Assembly (NCBI RefSeq): GCF_954871325.1
Contig: NC_088779.1
Location: 23,376,846 to 23,440,845 of the forward strand
DNA length: 64,000 nt
Source of the DNA: Gordionus sp. m RMFG-2023
Lineage: Eukaryota > Nematomorpha > Gordioida > Chordodea > Parachordodidae
Direction of reading: 5' to 3'
The notes beneath the pieces were generated by a model that saw only the letters and a program-made list of their open reading frames with translations, was not told the origin of the DNA and did no database searches. Shown here one piece after another: positions 33,675 to 46,349 of this stretch (position 1 is its first letter; each line of letters starts with the position of its first letter). A program made the translations under genes and the position numbers.

Positions 33675-34061
33675 GTAAGTGTAGAAAAACAATAAAAGAT
33701 ATAAAATGATTTATCCCAGAGCTCTAAGAATGAATTTATTCATATACAATACGAATACATTGCCAGAAACGGTATATCAAAACACAAAACTACTTTCGAA
33801 AATTCCCAAAAAATGAGTTATTATAACTTCAATTCTAACGAAAATTTTTATTGAAAATAATCATTTATTACACCCTTAAAAAGTAACTAGTTTAAAAAGA
33901 ATAATTAATTACAGTTACATCATGAATGAATGGTCATATTGAAAGTTATTTCATAAATTATTTATAAAACTTGGTATATTTTTTATTATACAAATTAATT
34001 TTGGCGATTTACAAATTTTTATTTAAAGGAATTTAAATGAAATAAAGAAATATTTGACGGC

Positions 34062-34200
34062 AAAACGGCTAACTCATATTTTAGCCAAAAAATATTAGAC
34101 AAACCATGAAGCCCTTCTGCGATCTATGAGCAAAATCTCAAGACTAATATTTTTAAAATATTGGGTTATCCGTTTTTAAAAATCGACCCTTTAACAAAAC
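34062..34200. mobile_element. Family A palindromic element
   Basis: Contains GGCAAAACGGCTAACTC on the left, the inverted arm TTATCCGTTTTTAAAAATCG on the right, and the central TATGAGCAAAATCTCAAGAC. Shorter than the fullest copies and somewhat worn. Confidence 0.65.
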
Positions 34201-34834
34201 TAATTGCAAATGAAAAAAAAATATTTATTAGCCCCGAAAAAAGAATACTAGATATAACACATAAAATTTAATTTCATAAAAGGCTTAATAAATTTCTATG
34301 TTGACTTTATTGATTAAAAAAAATATTATTTTCAAAGAGGAATAATCGTGTTTCTCCAAAAATAAGTTTCCTTTAGAATTAAACAAACTTTCTAAAGAAG
34401 TGCGATGTAAATGTGGCATTATATTTAATAAAAAACAATTTTAAATTTTAATCACATATAAAAATAATGACTGAGATATAAATACATATTTTAAAAAGTA
34501 ACTTATCATATTTAAAAAAAATTACGAGTTGCGGCATTTAAAAAAGTGAACTAATTAAATTAAGAAATCAGTTACTTTTGTCACTATATTAAAATAAATG
34601 GTTTACTAGATATATTTTATTTTTCAAAAGTAACGAAATATTTTTTTTTAAAAATGTAACTGGAAAACATCACTACATATATTAAAATATTAGCAAAAAT
34701 TCTTTTGAAAAAAAATTGTAAGCATACGTCATCGTTAAACATTTATTATTAAATTTTTTTAAATTGAAAGCGTATTAAAGTTATTGCAGTAAAAAAAGGC
34801 ACATAAGGAAGAACGTCAATTGTAAAAGGTTAAT

Positions 34835-34894
34835 CTTTTAAAAAAGAATAATTAAATAATCTATCTTTTAAAAAAGAATAATTAAATAATCTAT
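34835..34894. repeat. Exact 30-bp direct duplication
   Basis: Two identical adjacent 30-bp units (34835-34864 and 34865-34894), each starting CTTTTAAAAAAGAATAATTA and ending CTAT. The lack of any difference suggests recent slippage or duplication. Confidence 0.9.
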
Positions 34895-35157
34895 TATAAA
34901 TTTTAAAATAATTTATTTTAGAAAATAAAACATTATTCTTTGTAAATATATTAAATTTTTAAACTAGTGTTGTTAGCAATGACATATAAGAATTAAAGGA
35001 TGGTTAGTTGGATATAACATAGGAAGAATTGGATATTGTGGTGATGAAATTTTAAAGATGATTTTGAAGAATTTTAGATTGATAACTTGATTCCTTTCGA
35101 TCTCGATGATCAGGCAAATCTTTAATAAATTTTGCGCCAAACATAGGAAAAAATTGG

Positions 35158-35247
35158 CCTGAGTAACCAAAATAGCGCCCCCAGCTTATTTGCATTGATG
35201 TACACTTTTAATGAATGCATCATCAGTTTAGGTATTATTATATTTCA
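35158..35247. mobile_element. Family B element, right half only
   Basis: Matches the right end of the complete copy at 48318-48596: TTAATGAATGCATCATCAG followed by TTTAGGTATTATTA. The other terminal repeat is missing. Confidence 0.5.
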
Positions 35248-35261
35248 TTGGTAGAAGACTC

Positions 35262-35435
35262 GATTTTTAACTGCTAAACCGATATTTTAACCAAAAATAT
35301 TAAACAAGCCTGGAGATTTAACTCATCCCATAGTTTGCAGAATAGTTCGAAAATCTATTAAAGAAATCTCAAAACTTGCGTATAAATATTATTGGATTGG
35401 CCGTTTTTAATAATCGAGCCTTTAACAACACTTTT
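35262..35435. mobile_element. Family A palindromic element
   Basis: Inverted arms are recognisable as CGATTTTTAACTGCTAAACC on the left and TTATTGGATTGGCCGTTTTT then AATAATCGAGCC on the right, ending TTTAACAACA. Diverged relative to the 47896-48115 copy. Confidence 0.55.
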
Positions 35436-35906
35436 CAAACTATATACTCATGTCGTAATTTGGAAATCTCTCTATCTTAAAACGTTCATTGAGAGAGATT
35501 ATTAAATTACAAAAATCTGATTTGATCCGGGAAATTTATTCCCATAACTGTAAAAACTAATTCTTAATTTACATTCATTATATTGGTTTTTCATAATTAA
35601 TTGATTAGTACAACAAAATTTAATGGCAATAATTGTCTGAATCTCAGTTAAATCAGATTTTCCAAATTTATAAATCTCTCTCAATAAATGTTACAAAATT
35701 GGAAAATTCCAAATACCCATGGATTCCATATCCCAATAGGACATTTAAATCCCTCATGGGAGCTGAAGAGGGTAAAATTGAATTGTATTTTTTTTAAAAC
35801 AAAAGGCTCTTCAAAAATAATTTTATAGTTGTTGAATTTTACGTCCTGGCGTATATTGGAAAAAATTTAATAAATCTAATTTGACATCGTTGAAAATACA
35901 AAGGAG

Positions 35907-35978
35907 ATTCATAGATGCCATCAAGTATAAGTGTACATAAAGATCCCTTTGAAAAACAACTTGATGGCATCTATGAAT
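35907..35978. repeat. Perfect 20-bp inverted repeat (hairpin)
   Basis: ATTCATAGATGCCATCAAGT (35907-35926) and its exact reverse complement (35959-35978), separated by 32 bp. The right arm runs up to the ATG that begins MNGCTSPITRT in the adjacent small ORF, so a transcript could fold over that start codon. Confidence 0.9.
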
Positions 35979-36287
35979 GGCTGCACCAGTCCTATCACTA
36001 GAACTTTATTTAATCCTTTTCGAGTTTGTGCAGCAAATGATCCTTCGCTCTATCAAAAATGGAAAAAGTCCGATCAAAAAATAAAGGTTCAATCGAAAAG
36101 GGGAAAAATATCAAAGACTTATGAAAGTGTTCTATCGAAGAAAGTCAATAAAATAATTCGATCGGTAAAGGAAAAATCCAACACAAACATGAAAAAGGTT
36201 TTCAATCAAGAAAAGACCTGGAGGAAGAACTTTCAAGGTACATTTTCCAAAAATTGTATAAATTGTCCTACTTTCTTTTGGACTTGA
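35931..36287 (+). CDS. Hypothetical basic protein, possible first exon
   Basis: Open frame of 118 codons. A plausible start is the ATG at about 35973 (MNGCTSPITRTLFNPFRVC). The product is very rich in Lys and Arg (WKKSDQKIKVQSKRGKISK, KKVNKIIRSVKEKSN) with no recognised domain; such composition is seen in nucleic-acid-binding or ribosome-assembly proteins, but nothing here proves it. A donor CAAG|GTACAT lies at 36238 and an acceptor TTTTAG with a short open stretch at about 36600, so it may be the first exon of a small gene. A chance ORF in AT-rich DNA would rarely be this Lys/Arg-biased and this long, which is the main support. Confidence 0.35.
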   Translation: MYIKIPLKNNLMASMNGCTSPITRTLFNPFRVCAANDPSLYQKWKKSDQKIKVQSKRGKISKTYESVLSKKVNKIIRSVKEKSNTNMKKVFNQEKTWRKNFQGTFSKNCINCPTFFWT

Positions 36288-36299
36288 TTTCTGGGTAAA

Positions 36300-37067
36300 A
36301 AGAAAACCCTGATTGGCAGCTATTTTATTTGTTACTTATTTTTTATTCAAATGGCGTGAGGCTACGAATTGATAACATAATTTTTTTAAAAAATCAAAAA
36401 TGTCCCACAATTCGATAAATTTTATTTAATCCAAAACCTTAATATCTCAAATTCGATCATATAATTGATTTCACTGTTCGGTAAATTTCTCAAAGAAATA
36501 AAAATAGATAAATCGTCTTGAAAATTGTAGTGTTCTATATGTATTTTTCAAAATTTCTCAGGAAGGCATTATAAAAATAAATTTTCATGCATTTTAGATA
36601 GGAGATCGCACCATAATAAGGCAAATAAAAGTTTACTCCAAATTATATTTTAACATTCGTATCGGATATATGGAAGAATGCATAATTGGAAGGATTGATT
36701 TATCTAAAAATATTTATTTTGTAAGAAAAAAGTGGACATAGAACTTTATAATACTCAGGTGGTGAAATTTCAAATTTGAATACTAAAAAAAAATATCTAG
36801 AAAAGTTAAGTCATCTTATCTTAAGTTATAATCTCCTTTCCAGGGAACTGTGTGTTCATTGAATTTATTTTCTTTTGATTTGATGATATTTAACTTAAAT
36901 TTTTTTTAAAAAAAAAAATGTTTCATATGTTAAAAAAAATAAATATTTTATTTACAGTCAATAAACACAAAATATAAAAGCCCTACGATTGGTTAATTTT
37001 GAACAACACAATTAAAAAAATTTTTTCGGGTTCCTTAGAAGTTTAAGAGATAGATATATATATATTT
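36300..37067. other. Spacer upstream of the family D element
   Basis: AT-rich sequence with a 48-codon open stretch after TTTTAG at about 36600-36740 that I could not connect confidently to the 35931 ORF. Nothing else recognised. Confidence 0.4.
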
Positions 37068-37375
37068 CAGAGACCTGCAGACCTGGCCCTAAACCCGACC
37101 CGTGTTCAATTTTTTAATAATAAGTTTGAATCGAAGTCTAAATTTTTTTTAGATACTCGGGCCTGGCCTAAAATATTTTTTTAAAAAAATACTCGGGTCG
37201 GACCGTATATTTTAAATCACCATTATTAGAAATAAAAATTAAGAATAAATGTAATATATTTAAAAAATTCGGCCGACCCTGACAATATAAAACCTGGGCC
37301 GCGCCGAAAATTTTTTTAAAAAAAATAATCCTAGCCGGGCTGCGCCGTGAAAATAGTTCCTCGACAGGTCTCTGG
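37068..37375. mobile_element. Family D hAT-type MITE with ATATATTT target duplication
   Basis: Begins CAGAGACCTGCAGACCTGG and ends GACAGGTCTCTGG. ATATATTT stands immediately on both sides (37060-37067 and 37376-37383), an exact 8-bp target duplication. The interior has CCCGACCC/GGGCC-rich pieces separated by T and A runs and no ORF. The longest and best-preserved family D copy in the window. Confidence 0.85.
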
Positions 37376-37951
37376 ATATATTTAAAGCAAGCGATAAAGA
37401 AAGAAGGAAGGAAGAAAAGAAAGAAATGGCCTACCTGGGTAAACCTAGAAAAATCACAAGTAAAAGGAGGAGAATTTGAAACCGGAAACCAGAATCTGAA
37501 ACCCTCTTAAAATTTATAGGAACCTGAACCCATTTTAAAATCTCCAGGAACTAAATTGTTTTAAAATGTTGTATATCTAGAAAATGAATATGGGGAGATC
37601 GCGTACGATTGATCAGCTTGTTAATGTCATACCTTTTTTTATATAAAATTGCTGACGATTGATCAGCACTCTGGCGCTATTGCTTTATTTTTGCGTAGCG
37701 TAATATTTTATTTTACTATCCGTGATCGTGAATGCCCGGTAAAAAATATTAATCGACGTAGTAGTTTCTTATAAAAGCTATATTATTTATTATTACAATA
37801 AAATATGAAAAATATAAATATAATAAATGACTTATAAATACGCTAAAACATTATTTATACATTATACAAATTATTTCACATATCATTCCACAAGGAAAGC
37901 ATCGTGAATTCCCAAATATCCGAAGAAAACCTCGGATTTTAAAATAATTTC

Positions 37952-40900
37952 TTATAATTTTGTAAATGACACGTTTTTGAGTATAATATCAATATTATTG
38001 TCCCCTTTGTTATCTAAAAAAGAGTTATCCGAGGTCTTGTATTTTATCGCCCGTTCTCTCAAATGATTAACGAAATCATGATCTGGTCTAATTGATTGAT
38101 ATAAAGCCTAAATTTTTAAAAATTATTGTATTAAGATATAATATTCAATATATAAAGTAGAGGTAGATGTGGGAGGGCAGGTGAATGTTTTTTGAAAGCC
38201 TCGTAAAATAATTTTCCATACAAGTTGTCCGACCGGGTCAGAATAATTTTTTAATGAATGAAAAATGAGATAAATAGAGCCAAATTCTAAGCTCAAAAAA
38301 TTTGCAAAATTTCGGCCTCGGCCCTTAAAATTATTTTGAATTGTCAGACTCGCCTGACCTCTAATTAAAAAATAAATATTTAAGACTAAGATTCTGATAA
38401 TAATCCATTATCGTTATTAAATAATTTTTAAAGAAAATGTGTAAAATAATTCAGATATTTGCAAAATAATTCTTAACCTTGAAGAAATTATATATAAGAT
38501 TAGTTTTAATTTTTAACGTTGTTTTCATAATATTCTAAATAATAGAAAGAAAAAAGGAAAGAAATTATAATTTACTTTAAAAAATGGCTTCTTTTGTTTG
38601 AATATGACATACACAGCAAACAACGGTATTTGAATAAGCGTGAATATGGAAATGAATGCTCCTAACCAATTTCCCCATCTAGGATATACATAGTCTAGAT
38701 ATACCAAACCTGTCCATTGCGTCATGGAGTATATAAATATCGTCTTTAAGAATTATTAGTATTATAAGGTTAAATTTATGAAATTGTGTTTACCCATAAG
38801 AGAAGGGGACATAAAATACTCCAACTAATAATCCAAAACCATCTAAATGGTAATCTCCTTTGAAACATGGATTCAATGTCTCTTAAAAAATTTTTAATGC
38901 CTATATAAATGGGAAAAAAATCATGCAATATGTAGAAATTATATTAAAACCATAAATCCACATAATTCCGACAATTTCAAATGCTCCAATCAATACCAGA
39001 GAAATTTCAGAGGAAAAGAAATCCATTAATGTGATAACATATTGACCTCCCTAAAAGAGTATTCGTAAATTAAAAATATGAATGGTATTCTATATTTACT
39101 CGTGTCACACATGGTAAGCCCAATAAGAAACATATCACGCAAAATAAGAGTCTATTGAAAACTCTTCGCCTTGCTGGAAAAATTCGAGGCAACGCGTCTT
39201 GTAAGCCCGATATAAAAGCTTCCATTAGCGCGAATTCACTATTCAGCCCCAAATCATACAACATGACAAAAAATAAAACATTCCAAAGCTGGGGAACAGG
39301 AAGTTGTGATATGGCTTCAGGATACACTATGAAAGCGAGCCCTTGCCCTATTTAATGTAATAATGAATATAACATTTAAATTTGAAAATATACCGGAAGT
39401 AGTCACCTCTGACACAGGAACACCTAGTTTCTTGGACATGAATCCTAATACAGAAAATATGACAAGGCCCGAAAAGATGCTGGTAAAGGTGTCCAACAAG
39501 GAAATGAAAAGAGCATCCTTGTAGCATCTATTCCTGTAATTACCAAAGCTGGCAAAAGAAATCAAACAACCCCAGCCTATACCAGCTGAAAAGAAGGCCT
39601 GTCCAGCTGCGGCGCTCCATACCTTTATAATTGTATTTTAAAAATGGAACACAAAATAATATAAATATCGATATTTAGGGTAAAATTGCGTGGATTACCT
39701 TTATTTCCAATAACTTATCCCATCGAGGTGTCAAAAAATATAATATTCCCTCTTTGGCCCCGTCTAATGTCACGCCTCTCACGAAAAGGATAAAGAGTAC
39801 AACATAGGGGAGAGACGTCGTTACGTAAGCGACCTTTTTTTAAAATATAAATAAATTTTTGTTTTAATTATAATATATATATTTTATGGAATAATATAAC
39901 TTTTCCAAGGCTTTTTATCCCTTTAAAGATGCACGCGAAAATCAAGAGCCACGAAAAAAATAATAATCCCACTAAAGGCCACCTCAGACCCGCCATATCA
40001 TGTAAGCCGGCTGATTCACCTATATCTAATACATAGTGGCTAAAGTATTTTTGAATCAATAAAAAAATATGTGTGTATAGATTATTACTGCCAAAATTCA
40101 TCAGTTGGGCTTATTTTCGTAGCTGAAATTATTTGTCAATAAGCTATCTTGGTGCATTAATGTACCATTGCTGTAGGTAGAGTTTAACCATGATAAATTG
40201 TTATTCATGCTCACCATGGTAGCATTTCCCGAGCGGAAGCGTAAGGAAGCACAATTTGGGGTATTAAAAGACTTTTGTAAAAATAATAAATATATTTTTT
40301 TAAATAAAATGAAATATATGTATACATTGTCACAAGTCGTCCACAAAAGCGTTGTCCGAAAACTTGAGACGATATAAAATAATGCGTAAGCCATGATGAT
40401 ATTATAAAATATTGATATAACGAATAAGATAGCTATTTGGGCCCATCCTATACCTATATTTTTCAAAAATAAAGAAGCAATATTATAGTTTTTTTTTAAA
40501 AAAAAGGGAAGTTAAATTAGTTATACCTGTGAGCAGTGGACAGATGTTAAAACTAAGGGGCGGTCCGAAGCCAGTGAATTGACCTATCGACAACTCCATG
40601 AAATACATGGGAAGGCCGCACAATATCAACATCATAAAATAGGGGATTAAGAAAGCCCCTAATAAATCATAAATAAAATACAATTTATTCAAATATATAC
40701 TCTAAAGGTCAATCTTTTCGTTTTAACAGTCATTTATTAGAAATCTAAAATAATATTTATTGTACAATTTTTTTTTAAATAAAGTTTCTCTCATTATCCT
40801 AAATATTTTAAAAACAATTATAACACACCAGCAAAATAAAAAAAATTATAAATTAAAGTGTATTAACTTGCTTAAAATTTTATCATATAAATCATCTAAC

Positions 40901-41180
40901 CCCCGCCATTAGCGTAACATATGTAAGGAAATCTCCATATGTTTCCCAGGCCTACTGAGAATCCTATACATGACAACAAAAACTCGGCATGACTGGACCA
41001 ACTGTCACGACTTGCACTGAGATCAGCTAACCCATCACCCTTGACAATACATTTTTCATCGCCGCGTTCTAATTCATAATCATTTTGGTTGGTTTCTTGG
41101 AATGTACCATCAAGGCTTGCTTCGCTAGCATCATTTGGATTAAACGGATATAAATCTTGGCTCACATGATTTTCTACCAT
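37952..41180 (-). CDS. SLC6 sodium-dependent amino-acid/neurotransmitter symporter, 13 exons
   Basis: Plasma-membrane Na+(/Cl-) symporter with 12 helices. Exons (minus): 41180-40901, 40658-40527, 40453-40326, 40271-40166, 40122-40089, 40039-39901, 39833-39699, 39622-39394, 39347-39100, 39050-38951, 38879-38794, 38743-38576, 38107-37952; 646 residues, phases consistent. Signatures: [20 protein letters not shown] (helix 1), [58 protein letters not shown] (helix 6), [21 protein letters not shown]. Where monoamine transporters have Asp in helix 1, this has Gly (VGLGN), so it should carry an amino acid such as glycine, GABA or proline. The large extracellular loop 2 has paired Cys and several N-glycosylation sequons. 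Exons 4-5 are joined by a 43-bp intron or a one-base indel at 40123-40165. The residues normally between WIYG and DIE after helix 8 are not found. Looks functional. Confidence 0.92.
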
Positions 41181-41418
41181 AGTTATTATCGAAATCCAGC
41201 TGAAAAATGATACGTTTTACCTTTATAAGGGTTTAATATTAAAATTTTGATAATTTTTAACGGTATCAAACTTTAAATATCAAATAAAAAATAACATTTA
41301 TATTTATGATTTGATTTAATTAATAAGAATCAGGATTATATAATCTTACTTTAAGTTTAATAAAAAAAAAAATTAGAAATAAAAATAAAGTAGTAGCTGT
41401 TGTAGTTTCCCTAATAAA

Positions 41419-41470
41419 ATATTGAGTTAGCCGTTTTTAAAAATCGGCTCAAGCCGTTTAACAAAACTAG
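41419..41470. mobile_element. Family A element, one arm only
   Basis: TAAAATATTGAGTTAGCCGT then TTTTAAAAATCGGC and AAGCCGTTTAACAAAAC: the right arm of family A, about 240 bp upstream of the SLC6 start. The rest of the element is absent. Confidence 0.65.
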
Positions 41471-43904
41471 TTGTAGGTATAAGACAAAAAATAAATAAGT
41501 AGTGTAAACATTGTAAACTTAGCGTGAAAGAAGTTTTCTATGGAAGGCCCTCTACTTATTATCAATATATTAAATTAATCTAAAACTATGGTATAGGTTG
41601 ATGATTTGTTTACAAAATTTTATATTGTCATGCCCCCCAACCAATGATATATATAACTAATGTTGACGATTTAAACAAAATATTATATTGACACACCTTC
41701 AAACCAAACAAAAACATTTAATTTTTTTGAAAAAATTCTATTTTTAGAGTTGTTGTTGACATTGTGTTTTATTGAAATTTTTAAGAGGGTTTGTCAACCC
41801 TATTATGCTAGGAACATATCAAAACGTTCCAGCGATAATGCCTAAAAGATAAGGCAGAAATTTAGTGTTTCGAAATAAATTTCTATAAAAAAAATTGTAG
41901 ACATTTTAAACGTTTGCAAACTTTTAAAAAAAATTTATCGTTTGCTTACTGAAAGTTACATTAATTCCAAATTATTTCATATTTTAAAATAATAGATGAT
42001 TAGTTAAATGTTTATTTTCTCAATCTTTCTGGTATGTTCTTAGGTCTTAAAGATTCATATAAAAATAAGCCAATCACAAAATAAAATTCTCAAATATAGT
42101 ACTTTTGTGTTCCTTGATTGAATTCGTTTCTGAATTTATAAGGATTCAATGATCGATTATAAATAAAATTGTGATTTTATCAAAAAAAAATTTAGAATAA
42201 AAAATGGTAAATTCACACCTATTAAAATTAAATTCACGCATACTTAATTTTTTGGAATTTTTATTTATTTTTTTTGAATTATTGCCAAAATTAAAATAGC
42301 TCGTAGCTATAAGGTTAAAAAAATATTTGTTTATATAAAAATAAAACCTTTTTTTTAAACTGTATTATGAAATGTTACATCATTAGTCCCTCCATTTTAC
42401 ATAATTATTTTATTTTCCAACAGGATAGATAAATCGGTTAATATTATGCTTAATTTTGTATGTTAAATCTTGAGGCTTAAAATTCATATGAATTATTTAG
42501 ACCTATTATAATGATCGTTGTTAAGATTTTCAGGGTAATTATATTTTGACACTTGTGTGTTAAACAACATACCCCATTCCCGTATCCTTCAATTCTACCA
42601 TCTCCCTAATTCTTAGCTATCTGCTCGAGTAAGTTGGTTTCAGAAAATAAAGGGTCCTTAAAAACTGGTCTCACCGGAAATAGAAATTCGCTTCATTTGA
42701 CACTATTCATATATCTCAAATTGATACGTCTCCATTTCTATAAATTATTTTAATTTTGACATACCATAAAGTAAACCTAAACAATCCTTCATTTTAATTT
42801 ATTATGTTGGTAATATGTTGAAGATAATTATAATAAATTATGCCCAATATGTTCTTAACTTTAAATATAACTTAGTCGACATTAAAAACTGGCGTCATTA
42901 AGTTATTGTTTATTAGTCAAAATAAAATGTAAATTTGAAAATAAAAATTCTTTCCCTTAACTAAGCCTTTTAAAATTATTCACGGAAGTACTCAGCAAGG
43001 TTGACAGACCCCCGTCCATCTCTAACGGCTCGTATATTTTTAAAAATATTATGAACCAAAATTGATGAAATGTTGGATATTCATTCTAAGATAAATTTAA
43101 CGAAGCTACTGAAAGATTTGAGATCATAATAAATAACCATTTTCAAGTAAAAATCATTTTAACACGCATTAAGCAATATAGACCTCAGTGAATATATCGA
43201 AGGGCTAGTAAATTACCCAAATTATCGATCAAATAGATGAGGTAGGTAAATTTATATTGCAAAAAATAAGAGTTACATAAAAAAAAAGCTTCCAGTAGAT
43301 ATTTTTATTAAATATTTTACAGGTAAAAATATTTAGAAAACCATGATCAATAGGACAATTTCATTTTAATGAATTTATGAGTCAAAAAAAAATCAAGTTT
43401 GATGGCATAGAATCAAATAATTCAATCACCTTTGCATTCATTGAATTCAATATTATTAGGTCTACGGCGTAATTGAGTAGCTCCATTTAAAGTTGCTTAA
43501 AAAGTTACTCTTTTAAATTTAGTGTTCCTCGAAAAAAATTAAAAATAAATTTAGGTGCTCAATTATAAAAAAACACCATGCAATTTTTTTTTTAAATTTA
43601 GGGATGCTCGAATGAAAAGTTAGAGCAAATTCAAGCTATTTGCTCCCTCCCTTTTTCTGACAACATGGTATTAGATTATACAAAATTTTTTTATAAAGAA
43701 AGAGAGAAATTTTATTTTTGTGAAAAAATATAATTATTTGTAAATGATTTTGCTATTTTAGATTATTAGATAAAGTATTATTAATTTACCCCCAAAGAAA
43801 AAAGAATATAATATTATAGAATTAGAAATGAAAAGTCATAATAGGGAAATATTTTTTTTTTCAAAAAAAATATATGAAATAAAACGATTCTTATGGTGGC
43901 AAGT

Positions 43905-45500
43905 AAGGATGTGAATTTCTCGGGAAACTATAATTGGGGGAAATTTCCCGGGAAATTTGGAAAAATACGGGAAAATAAGGAAACAACGGGAAATTTCCTT
44001 TAAAAAATTATTTTACAGGTCAATATTGATTTTTTTTTTCATGTTTTATTAAAAATATATAGACTAACAATATATTATTTAAAGAAGTATGATATAATTT
44101 TAATTATTTAATTTGTAATCTTCGTTTGAAGATGAAAACGATTCCAAATCTCTAAATCGAGCAATATGTCATATTTGTCTGGCAACATCTAAATCTGGGT
44201 ACCAAGAAATTTTTACGGTCTATTTTATAAATTGTTCTATATAATTTCGTTGTAAGAGACCACCCTTTAATAAATAAATGCTTGAAGATCGTCGGATAAA
44301 TTTTATTTGCCCGCTTCCACTCTTCTATTTGTGTAGATATGATTTTATAAAATGGTATAGCCATGCAATTTAAAAAACTTCATTATCAATAAGATTAAAT
44401 CTCTTAACTCTATAAAAATATGAAGTTTTGCTACAAAATATTTTTATTTCTTAATAAACTTATAATTATTATAAATAAACTGCGCAAAGAGTTGGGTGAG
44501 ATAGGCAATTTTAAGGTAACATTCCTATTTTTATCTATAAGTAGTTGTTTTTCCTCAAGTGTGTAAAAGAATGTTGAATTTTACATATTTGATGATAATT
44601 TGGGCCTTTGCTAATAAAATCTAAATTAGCAATATTTTATATGCTAGATCCCTTAAAAACCTTTAAGCCCACAAGATTCCGACCCAATGCATTCTATAAT
44701 TGGATATTTAATTCTCACAAGTGTCCATGCTTCCTTCATTACTTTCATTATTTATTATACTGTTAATTTTTTTATTTCCTATTTCTACAATTACTTTAAT
44801 TTACCAGATACATTCTCCCGTATGCATATTGGTCCCTGCTTCTTTCAATTAATTTATAAATGGGACTTGGGGTTGCCAATAAAATATAATACATTCCACT
44901 CTTATTTGTCTATCCATCATTAATAAAGGGTCAAATTTTTATTTTTATTTTCATTTTATCTTTTGGTTATTTTTATAATCCTTTCATATTCACTGTTTAG
45001 CAAATTTTTACTGAATAAATATCTTGAGAGCATTTTAAATGCTGTTTTTAAAGGTTAAAAAAATTTCTTCCAAATACCCGTTGCATTATGGGAAATGGAC
45101 AATTTAACATTAAAATGGCTGATGTAAAATTATCGATATATTTCATTAAATTATTTTTTTCAGAAATTTATAGAAGAGAAAATAGGCATACCCTATCCTA
45201 TATCTATTTAACCTTTAATCCTACTCTTTATCCTTATTTCAGTCATTATTAAATATTTTAAATATATTTCAGTTAATAAAAAAAAAATACCTTAGGATCA
45301 CATTACTAGAGTTGAGCTATTGCTATTACTATAATATAAATGAACGTACATACAAAGAACAAAAACACAATTATGATAATGAACCAATAGGAAATAATAT
45401 TTTTAAAATTTAATAAAAATCCTTATTTTGATCAAAAAACATAAAATAAAAATTGAAGAAGCTATGTGGGAAATTTTGAAGTTTCCCGGGATAAGTTTAT
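43905..45500. mobile_element. Possible non-autonomous or decayed hAT-like element
   Basis: The left end has TTCTCGGGAAACT followed by GGGAAATTTCCCGGGAAATT; the right end (45470-45491) has GGGAAATTTTGAAGTTTCCC. The words TCGGGAAACT and AGTTTCCCGG are inverted matches about 1.55 kb apart. Between them are weak open stretches on both strands (44152-44364 minus, 44687-44923 plus) with no recognised transposase motif. Ends with CCCGGGAAA words occur in some hAT groups (general knowledge). No target duplication was established. Confidence 0.35.
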
Positions 45501-45839
45501 CTTATTAGTAGCAAAAACGTAATTGTTAAAAAAAATGTAAATGCTTTTCATGTTTAAAAAATCAGCTTAATAAATACCACCCCCCCCCCCTTTCCTCAAA
45601 ATAAAGGGTTCTAGTTGTTTCAGTGTAAAATCTCTGAACCAGATTCGGGTTCGGTATTCAGAAAAAATTTAATTTACATAAAATGGATACTAATATAAAA
45701 AACGATTCGAAAAAATGATTTTCACAAAAAATGTTTTTAATATTTAAATATGTTTTTTTATATATATTTTACTAGTTATTTTTTTTAATCGTGTTCAAAT
45801 TTTTTCATAATTTAAAATAAAGGCTATGAAATAAATTTT

Positions 45840-46294
45840 TATGTGAAGATGTGGTGGAAGCTAAAATAAAAAATTACAAAATAAAGAAGCGTTCTAATAA
45901 GGAATTCAAAGGGAGAGAAAGCAATGCAAAAAAGGAGTGAGCCTACCATTTATGAGCAGAAAAGTATGAAACAAAATGATTTGGCTCTGAGGAAAGTATA
46001 TTAACGTAACTGATTGACGATAAATATTCTGCGAGTCTTTAAAAGGGAGATGATTTGCAAAGGATATTTTGGAAAAATGAGAGAAATATTAATTTTTTTT
46101 TTACATTTGTTTTAGAATAAAACGAAGGAATAAAAGAGTTAAATTGGTTTATTGAAGAAATAATTTTTAATTAGTGAATGAAAATAAATTAATTTGGAAC
46201 GTATTTTAAGTTAATTGAAGAGTGTGGTGGATAATAAAAAAAAAATATAAAATAATTAATGAATTCAAGGTTAAATATTTTTCTTGGTTTTTAA

Positions 46295-46349
<55 letters not shown>

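Larger units (their letters stand above)
32664..35906. other. AT-rich spacer with repeats
   Basis: No recognised gene. It contains an (AT)n run, two family A elements, a direct 30-bp duplication and a half family B element, listed separately. The remainder is AT-rich with no long ORF of recognisable homology. Confidence 0.6.

Noticed and set aside
36600-36740. 48-codon open stretch after TTTTAG as exon 2 of the basic ORF
   Set aside because: The phase set by the 36238 donor leads into a different, shorter frame; no homology supports the join.
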